Shown: piece by piece, positions 1-5,428 of the stretch | Position numbering within the stretch: the first letter of the stretch is position 1 | Layout of the letters: every line of letters begins with the position of its first letter | Source: Lachnospiraceae bacterium | GTDB lineage: Bacteria > Bacillota > Clostridia > Lachnospirales > Lachnospiraceae | DNA: 7,082 nucleotides | Direction of reading: 5' to 3' | Assembly: GCA_014804495.1 (NCBI GenBank) | Contig: JAAUZS010000036.1 | Span: forward strand, 9,813 to 16,894 | Made by a program: the position numbers and the translations under genes | Notes under the pieces: model-generated | The model's input: the letters and a program-made list of their open reading frames with translations, nothing else | Database searches by the model: none | Told to the model about the DNA's origin: nothing

Positions 1-567
1 AGGGAACTTAAGAAGGTACGGCGCTTCCTGAGGGAAAAGAGCCAGAAGACTGCTTTTGAGATATATTTGATGGAGCATTATGATTATTTCCTTGATACTG
101 CCCTGCAGGTTACAAGCGAAATGCGCGATTATCTGCATGACGAAAATATGGAAAATTCGGAAAAATTTCCTATTGTATGTCATGGCGATTATCAGTATCA
201 TAATATTATACAGACAGTTGGCGGAATAGCTCTCATCAATTTTGAAAAATGTGTACGTGATAATCCGATGCGTGATCTATACCTTTTTATGCGCAAGCTG
301 TTGGAGAAGAACAACTGGTCACAGACACTCGGAGATGCGCTCCTTTGCGCTTATGATTCGAAGCGGACTCTGACAGCAAAAGATTATGAGCAGCTATATT
401 ATCGATTCGCATATCCGGAAAAATTTTGGAAGATTGCAAATTTTTATTATAATTCCGGAAAGGCGTGGATTCCGGGACGCAACATGGATAAGCTGGAGAG
501 GCTTTTAACTCAGGAAAATGCGAAAAAAGATTTTCTGTCGGCTATACTTGCAAGAACTACGGGCTGA
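1..567 (+). CDS. CotS-family spore coat protein (kinase-like fold), 3' part
   Basis: The frame is open from base 1, so this is the C-terminal 188 residues of a gene that starts left of the window; family members are usually roughly 330-350 residues. Visible residue 61 begins HGDYQYHN (61-68), the catalytic-loop signature of the aminoglycoside-phosphotransferase/choline-kinase fold. It is followed by INFEK (79-83) and RDLYLFMRKLLEKNNW, typical of Clostridia CotS/YtaA-like spore coat proteins. The residue matching the metal-binding aspartate of the DFG-like motif is Asn80, so catalysis is doubtful and a structural coat role is possible. The family is linked to assembly of the spore coat in the mother cell. 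A lipoprotein gene follows after 21 bases, so the two may be cotranscribed. The family call is firm; the substrate, if any, is unknown. Confidence 0.85.
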   Translation, partial: RELKKVRRFLREKSQKTAFEIYLMEHYDYFLDTALQVTSEMRDYLHDENMENSEKFPIVCHGDYQYHNIIQTVGGIALINFEKCVRDNPMRDLYLFMRKLLEKNNWSQTLGDALLCAYDSKRTLTAKDYEQLYYRFAYPEKFWKIANFYYNSGKAWIPGRNMDKLERLLTQENAKKDFLSAILARTTG

Positions 568-588
568 GAAAGGAACGAGGTTATTATA

Positions 589-2025
589 ATGTACAAGAGG
601 ATATTGGCACTTATAGCGGTAATAATGATATTAACATTGACTATCACCGGCTGCACATCTATAGTGGACAACAGCGGATCTGTTCAGGAAAGCAGCCGGG
701 AAGATGATGGCGGAGGAGTAGTTTCCGATTTCATTGTGACAGAAGTCGGAAGCTATGATTCGGCAGATACGGCAGTAGTGGTTTCCGTGGATTCGGAGAC
801 CGGCTATATAACATTTTTGAATATGGCAATTGGAAGACAGTATACATTATCTTATGATGGGACAACCTATGTTAAGAATAAGTATGAAGAACCTATGGCG
901 ATGTCCCAGATAAGAGCGGGGGATATTGTGGATGTCACTTTTTTAAAGAGCAAGAAAAAGCTGACAAGCATACAGATATCTCCACGGTCGTGGGTATATA
1001 ATGATGTAGGGAACTATAACCTTGGCGGCATAAATAAAACTGCAACGATCGGTTCTGCTACTTATTCTTTGCCGGATAATGTTGTGGTTATATCAGACGG
1101 CGAGCGGAAAGAGGTCATGGATGTAGTAAATAAGGATGTGCTGACAATCAGCGGAGTTGACCATACTATCTGCAGCATCAGAGTTGAAAAAGGTCATGGA
1201 TATCTCCGGCTTTCCAATGACCAGGCGCTTATCGGAGGCTGGATTGAAATAGGCAGTACTGTTATTGCGCAGATTACGGAAAATATGCTTTTGACTGTGC
1301 CCGAGGGAACCTATCAGGTGCTGCTTTCCAACGGTAACGCAAGCTGTACTAAAGACGTTATAGTTGAAAGGGACAGAGAGGTAATATTGAATGTAGGCGA
1401 CCTTGAAATCGTAAAGGACAAAACAGGGAAGATTCTGTTTTCGATAGAACCAAGCGATGCAGAGGTACGCATCGACGGGGAGAAGGTGGATATAAGTAAG
1501 GACGTGGAGCTATCCTATGGAATTCATCGGATTCAGTTAAAAGCAGACGGATATCAGACATTGACAAAATATATTCAGGTAGGTTCCGAATATGCAAGCT
1601 TAAGTTTTACTATGGAAGAAGAAGCTGAGGGAAATGAAAGCAGTACAAATGACAGCAGCAGTGAAAAGGTAGAAAATGCAGTAACAGGTAATCAGGTTTA
1701 TATAGATGCTCCGCGTGGCGTGGAGGCGTATATGGATGGGAGCTATTTAGGGATTTTACCGGTCAATTTCGCAAAGGTAACCGGTGGACACACAATATCA
1801 TTAAGGAAAACGGGTTATCAATCCAAGAGTTATACGATATATCTTTATGACGACGGGAAGGATATCACTTATTCCTTTGTTGATTTGGAAGTTGATAACA
1901 CAGTGACAGGAAACAGCAATAGCAGCAGTACGTCAACCGGAAGTACGTCATCTGCATCATCGGGAACTACATCATCTGCTTCCACAGGCACTACGTCCTC
2001 TGACAACACCGTAAGTGGAAATTAG
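589..2025 (+). CDS. PEGA-domain lipoprotein
   Basis: This 478-residue protein is predicted to be exported and lipid-anchored. Residues 1-22 form a signal peptide with a basic start (MYKR), a hydrophobic core and a lipobox ITGC, with Cys22 as the anchor. Residues about 46-200 are beta-rich and look like two diverged copies of one module, each ending in a pattern like GDIVDV or KDVLTI followed by I-x-I. Residues about 200-275 look like a PEGA-related module (VPEGTYQVLL). Two clear PEGA repeats follow at about 280-342 (IEPSDAEVRIDGE, then YGIHRIQLKADGYQ) and 368-432 (IDAPRGVEAYMDG, then GGHTISLRKTGYQ). The tail, 437-478, is rich in Ser, Thr and Gly. PEGA modules are surface-layer-like beta domains of no fixed enzymatic function. 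AGGAACGAGG at 571-580 serves the ATG. No GC-rich terminator is visible after the stop. The role is unknown; an envelope or cell-wall function is inference. Confidence 0.85.
   Translation: MYKRILALIAVIMILTLTITGCTSIVDNSGSVQESSREDDGGGVVSDFIVTEVGSYDSADTAVVVSVDSETGYITFLNMAIGRQYTLSYDGTTYVKNKYEEPMAMSQIRAGDIVDVTFLKSKKKLTSIQISPRSWVYNDVGNYNLGGINKTATIGSATYSLPDNVVVISDGERKEVMDVVNKDVLTISGVDHTICSIRVEKGHGYLRLSNDQALIGGWIEIGSTVIAQITENMLLTVPEGTYQVLLSNGNASCTKDVIVERDREVILNVGDLEIVKDKTGKILFSIEPSDAEVRIDGEKVDISKDVELSYGIHRIQLKADGYQTLTKYIQVGSEYASLSFTMEEEAEGNESSTNDSSSEKVENAVTGNQVYIDAPRGVEAYMDGSYLGILPVNFAKVTGGHTISLRKTGYQSKSYTIYLYDDGKDITYSFVDLEVDNTVTGNSNSSSTSTGSTSSASSGTTSSASTGTTSSDNTVSGN
1945..2016 (+). repeat. 24-bp (8-residue) tandem repeat in the lipoprotein tail
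   Basis: Three adjacent 24-bp units encode TSSASSGT, TSSASTGT and TSSDNTVS; the third is diverged. They build the Ser/Thr-rich C-terminal tail of the PEGA lipoprotein. Copy number could vary between strains by replication slippage without breaking the frame. Confidence 0.75.
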
Positions 2026-2075
2026 TAAAATTAATGTAAATAAGTAAAAAAACCCTAAAAAATAGCATTTTTACC

Positions 2076-2104
2076 TTGACATAGCTAACAAAAGCATATA
2101 TAAA
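2076..2104 (+). promoter_or_regulatory. sigma-A-type promoter of the HU gene
   Basis: TTGACA at 2076-2081 is a perfect -35 element. A spacer of exactly 17 bases leads to TATAAA at 2099-2104, a 5/6 match to TATAAT. The sequence just upstream (2041-2075) has A and T runs that could act as an UP element. Transcription would start near 2111, leaving a leader of about 60 bases. This fits strong constitutive expression of HU and argues against starting the protein at the ATG at 2104. Confidence 0.85.
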
Positions 2105-2156
2105 TGTATATAGATGTTTCAAAAGAGAAACTTCAATACAATGAAACTCATTTAAG

Positions 2157-2162
2157 AGGAGG
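2157..2162 (+). promoter_or_regulatory. ribosome binding site of HU
   Basis: A perfect AGGAGG lies 7 bases before the ATG at 2170. It decides the start: the upstream in-frame ATG at 2104 falls inside the promoter and has no such site. Confidence 0.9.
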
Positions 2163-2169
2163 AGTTAAA

Positions 2170-2442
2170 ATGAACAAGGCAGAATTAGTAACGGCTATGG
2201 CTGATCAGGCAGGATTATCCAAGAAGGATACAGAGAAGGCATTAAAAGCATTTACAGACGTTGTTGCTGGCGAATTGAAAAAAGGCGGAAAAGTACAGTT
2301 AGTTGGTTTTGGTACTTTTGAAGTTTCAAAGAGAGCAGCAAGAGAGGGTAGAAATCCTCAGAGCGGTGCAGTTATGAAGATTCCGGCATCTACAGTACCG
2401 AAATTTAAAGCTGGTAAAGCTTTAAAGGATTCTCTTAACTAA
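2170..2442 (+). CDS. hup: HU family DNA-binding protein
   Basis: A full-length 90-residue HU, the usual size for the family. It is a small dimeric nucleoid protein that binds and bends DNA with little sequence preference. The N-terminal helices (MNKAELVTAMADQAGLSKKD) are followed by the dimer-core VGFGTFEV at 45-52 and the beta-arm at about 53-76, with GRNPQSG (60-66) placing the DNA-intercalating Pro63 at the tip. The C-terminus PKFKAGKALKD is canonical. The start at 2170 gives the standard HU N-terminus, MNK. The gene has its own promoter and terminator, so it is a monocistronic unit between the lipoprotein gene and rqcP. It could not be IHF, which is absent from this group. Confidence 0.97.
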   Translation: MNKAELVTAMADQAGLSKKDTEKALKAFTDVVAGELKKGGKVQLVGFGTFEVSKRAAREGRNPQSGAVMKIPASTVPKFKAGKALKDSLN

Positions 2443-2467
2443 TTGTAATCCGTAAAAGCGAGAAAAT

Positions 2468-2515
2468 AAAACCTGTATGTGCGTTATTATATGTTCGCAC
2501 AATACAGGTTTTTTT
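2468..2515 (+). terminator. Rho-independent terminator after HU
   Basis: Left arm 2468-2483 (AAAACCTGTAT then GTGCG) pairs with right arm 2496-2512, giving an 11-bp and a 5-bp stem separated by a single bulged A at 2501. The loop is 12 bases. Seven Ts run from 2509 to 2515. The stem is unusually long and should stop transcription of HU efficiently. Confidence 0.93.
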
Positions 2516-2566
2516 CTTCTAAAGCTAAAGCCGAGATGTTTGAGTGATAAGAAGGAGATATGATAT

Positions 2567-2809
2567 ATGAGATTAGATAAATATTTAAAGGTTTCGCGTT
2601 TAATCAAGCGTCGCACCGTAGCAAATGAGGCATGTGATGCAGGCAGGGTTTTTATCAATGACAGACCGGCGAAAGCCTCTGCGAATGTTAAAGAAGGAGA
2701 CGTTATCCTGATTCAATTTGGAAATAAAGAGGTAAAGGTGGAAGTTTTGTCCGTACAGGAGACTGTACGCAAAGAAGAGGCGAAGGAGTTATTCCGCTAT
2801 TTGCCTTAA
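2567..2809 (+). CDS. rqcP: S4-domain ribosome quality control protein RqcP
   Basis: An 80-residue protein made almost entirely of one S4 RNA-binding domain: MRLDKYLKVSRLIKRRTVAN at the start, AGRVFINDRPAKAS at about 26-39, and EGDVILIQFG at about 43-52. It closely resembles B. subtilis YabO, renamed RqcP. RqcP binds the stalled 50S subunit with peptidyl-tRNA and works with RqcH to add C-terminal alanine tails to nascent chains. Arg2 and the basic cluster 11-16, which contact RNA in this family, are present. AAGGAG at 2552-2557 lies 9 bases before the ATG; the ATG at 2560 reads into a stop. No clear promoter is visible between the HU terminator and the gene, so its promoter is unidentified or it depends on read-through. 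It sits next to yabP, as in Bacillus. Confidence 0.95.
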   Translation: MRLDKYLKVSRLIKRRTVANEACDAGRVFINDRPAKASANVKEGDVILIQFGNKEVKVEVLSVQETVRKEEAKELFRYLP

Positions 2810-2821
2810 GTTAAATTATTT

Positions 2822-2850
2822 GAATAATCATTAAGCACCATGCATACATT
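2822..2850 (+). promoter_or_regulatory. putative sigma-E promoter of yabP-yabQ
   Basis: GAATAAT at 2822-2828 fits the sigma-E -35 pattern (KMATATT) in 6 of 7 positions. After a 14-base spacer, CATACATT at 2843-2850 fits the sigma-E -10 consensus CATACANT completely. The start would be near 2857, about 24 bases before the yabP ATG. In B. subtilis yabP and yabQ belong to the sigma-E mother-cell regulon, which supports the call. Confidence 0.78.
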
Positions 2851-2880
2851 TAAACTGAAAGGGATATATAGGAGGTATGT

Positions 2881-3171
2881 ATGGAGGACTTAAACAGCGT
2901 AAACAAAAAGATGCACAAACTCATGCTCACCAATAGAAGGACATGTACTATAAGCGGCGTAAATGATGTATTGTCCTTCGACGTTAACGAGATTTTGTTA
3001 GAGACAGAACAGGGAATGCTGATGATAAAAGGAAGTGAACTGCATGTCAGCAGACTGTCATTGGACAAAGGAGAAGTTGATATAGACGGTAGGATAGATA
3101 GTTTTACTTATTCGGAGACTGTCGGATATAACTCTAAAGGGGAATCTTTGCTGGCAAGATTATTTAAGTAG
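2881..3171 (+). CDS. yabP: sporulation protein YabP
   Basis: A 96-residue protein of the YabP/YqfC family. Recognisable segments are HKLMLTNRRTCTISGVND (12-29), FDVNEILLETEQGMLMIKG (33-51) and LDKGEVDIDGRIDSFTYS (61-78). There is no signal peptide or membrane segment. The molecular role is not established; in B. subtilis the gene is expressed in the mother cell under sigma-E and is paired with yabQ. AGGAGG at 2870-2875 lies 5 bases before the ATG, and the putative sigma-E promoter lies just upstream. yabQ follows after 7 bases, so the two form one unit. Confidence 0.95.
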   Translation: MEDLNSVNKKMHKLMLTNRRTCTISGVNDVLSFDVNEILLETEQGMLMIKGSELHVSRLSLDKGEVDIDGRIDSFTYSETVGYNSKGESLLARLFK

Positions 3172-3178
3172 GTGATGT

Positions 3179-3667
3179 ATGAGTCAGGATATAGTACAGG
3201 AAGCGGTCTTTTTTCTGCATTCTGTTTTTATGGGAGTTATCATTACTTTTGTTTATGACTGGTTTTTGATTATAAGGAAATTGATAAAACATGGAGCTAT
3301 ATGGATATCATTGGAAGACTTTGTTTTCTGGTTTGCATGTGGTCTGGGTGTTTTTAATATGCTCTATCGGGAAAACAACGGAATTTTGAGATGGTTTACA
3401 GTAATAGGCGCCATGCTTGGTATGGCATGTTATAAATGGCTGGTTAGTAAAAAATTTGTACAGATTATGTCAACATGTATATACAAGATAATGCGTATTT
3501 TGTTCAGGATACTACAAATTATAGTAAAACCAGTTAATTGGCTGCTTAAGATGCTAGGAAAAATAACTAAATTTTTTAGAAAAAAAATAAAAAAATGTCA
3601 AAATTACATAAAAAATAGGTTGACGGTTTGCATAAAAGTGGTTAAAATGGTTTTATGTAAACATTAA
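3179..3667 (+). CDS. yabQ: spore cortex biosynthesis membrane protein YabQ
   Basis: A 162-residue integral membrane protein. Hydrophobic segments lie at about 9-32, 46-62 and 72-89, and a weaker one at about 96-118. The motif YRENNGILRW (63-72) between segments is characteristic of YabQ. The C-terminal third is strongly basic (KITKFFRKKIKKCQNYIKNR). YabQ is needed for spore cortex formation and localises to membranes around the forespore in B. subtilis. AGGTG at 3170-3174, which overlaps the yabP stop, serves the ATG, indicating tight coupling to yabP. The basic tail is encoded across runs of eight and seven As (3580-3595), a place prone to slippage or sequencing error. Confidence 0.92.
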   Translation: MSQDIVQEAVFFLHSVFMGVIITFVYDWFLIIRKLIKHGAIWISLEDFVFWFACGLGVFNMLYRENNGILRWFTVIGAMLGMACYKWLVSKKFVQIMSTCIYKIMRILFRILQIIVKPVNWLLKMLGKITKFFRKKIKKCQNYIKNRLTVCIKVVKMVLCKH

Positions 3668-3687
3668 AATGGAAGTATATATCGATT

Positions 3688-3692
3688 GGAGA
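3688..3692 (+). promoter_or_regulatory. ribosome binding site of divIC
   Basis: GGAGA lies 6 bases before the ATG at 3699. It favours this start over the in-frame ATG at 3669, which comes one base after the yabQ stop and has no such site. Confidence 0.75.
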
Positions 3693-3698
3693 AACATA

Positions 3699-4004
3699 AT
3701 GGCTCGAAAGGCAGCATATCGTAAGAAGCGCCAAAACAGGACGGGTATGGTTCTGGTAACGATAGTCGTATTAATGATGTTGGTTGTGGTGGCAATTAAA
3801 AGTGTAGAGCTTCAGGCGAAAAAAGAAGCTTACGAACTGAAGGAAGCGGCATTATTGCAGGAAATCGCCGCAGAGGAGGCGCGAACCGAAGCAATAGAAG
3901 AATATGGGAAATATACTCAGACCAAGAAGTACGTTGAGGACATTGCCAAGGATAGGCTCGGTCTGGTATATGAAGGAGAAATTCTTTTTAAAGATGAAAG
4001 ATAA
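3699..4004 (+). CDS. divIC: septum formation initiator DivIC (FtsB-like)
   Basis: A 101-residue bitopic membrane protein of the FtsB/DivIC family. It has a basic cytoplasmic N-terminus (MARKAAYRKKRQNR), one membrane span at about 17-33, and an extracytoplasmic coiled coil at about 37-68. The conserved C-terminal block KYVEDIAKDRLGLVYEGEILF lies at about 77-97. DivIC joins FtsL and DivIB at the division septum and helps activate septal wall synthesis, in both vegetative and sporulation division. The start at 3699 is preferred for its ribosome binding site; using 3669 would add ten residues (MEVYIDWRNI). It follows yabQ closely and may be transcribed both from the sigma-E promoter and from a vegetative one not identified here. 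Confidence 0.93.
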   Translation: MARKAAYRKKRQNRTGMVLVTIVVLMMLVVVAIKSVELQAKKEAYELKEAALLQEIAAEEARTEAIEEYGKYTQTKKYVEDIAKDRLGLVYEGEILFKDER

Positions 4005-4054
4005 GCAGGTTTAAGAGCGTACCGTACGTATATTGAATCTGCTTTTTGATTTTT
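4003..4054 (+). terminator. Rho-independent terminator after divIC
   Basis: AAGCAGGTTTAA (4003-4014) pairs with TTGAATCTGCTT (4033-4044) as a 12-bp stem with two G-U pairs; its 5' side overlaps the divIC stop codon. The loop holds the small palindrome CGTAC-C-GTACG. TTTTTGATTTTT (4043-4054) follows. It separates divIC from spoIIE. Confidence 0.8.
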
Positions 4055-4165
4055 ATAAACTTTACATTTTAACCCGCAGACCGATAAAGGAGAGCGCTGA
4101 ATAAAATACTAGAATAATATGGACAACCATCACATATATTGAATATAGACATTCGGTATGGAGAG

Positions 4166-4170
4166 GGAGG
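4166..4170 (+). promoter_or_regulatory. ribosome binding site of spoIIE
   Basis: GGAGG lies 11 bases before the ATG at 4182, slightly far but the only good site here. It lies downstream of the ATG at 4158, so it cannot serve that codon. Confidence 0.6.
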
Positions 4171-4181
4171 CATATTATGAT

Positions 4182-5372
4182 ATGAGAAGGCAGGCGGAGA
4201 GAAGGGCTGACAGAACAGTAGCAATGATACCGGAATATGGCAGGCAGAAGCTCTTAGGCTATGCGGAATCCTTCATGGACTTGGCGGAGCTTTTTGATAA
4301 TGAAGAAGAATCAGATGATGTCTTTATTGAAGACGAGAGCAGACAGGAATATCTATGGAAGAAAAAAATATGTGAAAGTAAAGGGCTAATGGCGGATCAC
4401 CTTAAAGAAATGGCGTTTATAATGTCCGATGTTGCAAAGGAGACATATCGCTATCGCCCTATGGGAGAACGGAAATATAAGAAAATAGCACGTGCTTTGA
4501 AAGAGGCGGGAATCACATTAAAAAGAGTATTTGTAGTGGAAAATGATGATGGACACCTTGAAATGGGACTTATGATGAAAGTGCAGCGTATGGGGCGTGT
4601 TATTGTGGCAGATGTAGCGGACATGCTTTCTGTGGAAATGAATATCCGGATTCGCCCATCTAAGAATGAGCCGTTATTCATGGCAAAAGAGTGGAATACA
4701 TATCATTTTCTGGAGGAACCGGCATTTTATATATTAACTGGAATTGCCAAAGCGGTAAAGGAAACGGAAAAAACTTCGGGAGATAATTATTCTTTCTTTG
4801 AAATAGAACGGGGCAGAGTGGCAGCAGTTCTCTCGGATGGTATGGGTTCCGGAGAGAATGCATGTGAGGAGTCATGTAAAGTTATAGAAATGATGGAGAG
4901 ATTCATGGAGGCCGGATTTCGTAAAGAAATGGCAGTTCAGATAATTAACGGTGCGCTGTCGGCGCGCGACCGGGAACAGGATATGTCCACACTGGATATC
5001 TGTGAATTGAATCTTTATACGGGCAGCTGCGATTTCATTAAAGTGGGCGCCGCATGTACATATATTAAGCGCGGCAATATGGTGGACAGGCTGTCTGCGG
5101 AGAATCTGCCGTTGGGAATATTCGGACAGATAGAGCCAGAGGTGGTGCATAGGCAGCTGCAGGATGGCGATTATGTGATCATGCTTTCCGATGGCATATT
5201 GGATGCCGTTTCTCAGGGGGCAGGAGAGGAGTTTCTTACAGAGATTATCGGAAGAATATCGAATACAAATCCTGATGAGATTGCCAATCAGATATTAGGC
5301 TATTGTATTCGTCAGAGCCGGGGGCATGTGCGGGATGACATGACGGTGCTGGTCATAGGAATATGGAAGTAG
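4182..5372 (+). CDS. spoIIE: SpoIIE-type serine phosphatase, no membrane domain
   Basis: SpoIIE dephosphorylates SpoIIAA to release sigma-F in the forespore and takes part in polar septation. With the start at 4182 this protein has 396 residues; the in-frame ATG at 4158 would add eight but has no ribosome binding site, and a stop at 4146-4148 blocks anything longer. B. subtilis SpoIIE has about 827 residues with ten membrane spans in the first third; none are present here. Counting from 4158, about 25-205 match the central cytoplasmic region and about 206-404 the PP2C/SpoIIE phosphatase. Metal-ligand motifs are intact: LSDGMGSG (Asp227), LSDGILDA (Asp345) and RDDMTVL (Asp393 and Asp394). The location between divIC and tilS is the canonical spoIIE locus, which supports orthology. 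A terminator precedes it, so it should have its own promoter, which I could not identify. Confidence 0.88.
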   Translation: MRRQAERRADRTVAMIPEYGRQKLLGYAESFMDLAELFDNEEESDDVFIEDESRQEYLWKKKICESKGLMADHLKEMAFIMSDVAKETYRYRPMGERKYKKIARALKEAGITLKRVFVVENDDGHLEMGLMMKVQRMGRVIVADVADMLSVEMNIRIRPSKNEPLFMAKEWNTYHFLEEPAFYILTGIAKAVKETEKTSGDNYSFFEIERGRVAAVLSDGMGSGENACEESCKVIEMMERFMEAGFRKEMAVQIINGALSARDREQDMSTLDICELNLYTGSCDFIKVGAACTYIKRGNMVDRLSAENLPLGIFGQIEPEVVHRQLQDGDYVIMLSDGILDAVSQGAGEEFLTEIIGRISNTNPDEIANQILGYCIRQSRGHVRDDMTVLVIGIWK

Positions 5373-5404
5373 ATTTAAATTTGCAGGAATTTAAATTTAC
5401 AGGA
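5373..5404 (+). repeat. 16-bp tandem duplication between spoIIE and tilS
   Basis: Two directly adjacent units, ATTTAAATTTGCAGGA (5373-5388) and ATTTAAATTTACAGGA (5389-5404), match at 15 of 16 positions. The first begins right after the spoIIE stop. Each contains the palindrome ATTTAAAT. Function is unknown; it could be a neutral duplication or a paired protein-binding site. Confidence 0.85.
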
Positions 5405-5428
5405 TAAGAAAAGAGTAAGGCTATTAAG

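Noticed and set aside
2026..2075. AT hairpin after the lipoprotein gene as a terminator
   Set aside because: GTAAAAA and TTTTTAC can pair over about 7 bp, but the stem is almost all A-T and has no following T run; the A/T tracts are better explained as upstream promoter sequence.
2104..2169. Extension of HU by 22 codons to the ATG at 2104
   Set aside because: This ATG overlaps the -10 element and has no ribosome binding site; the extra residues are not part of the HU family.
4061..4088. TTTACA with a GATAAA-like -10 as a spoIIE promoter
   Set aside because: The -10 is a poor match, and in AT-rich DNA this level of similarity is expected by chance.
4111..4157. Possible Spo0A boxes upstream of spoIIE
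   Set aside because: ATGGACA (4119-4125) and ATAGACA (about 4144-4150) match TTCGACA at only 5 of 7 positions, and no properly spaced -35/-10 pair goes with them.
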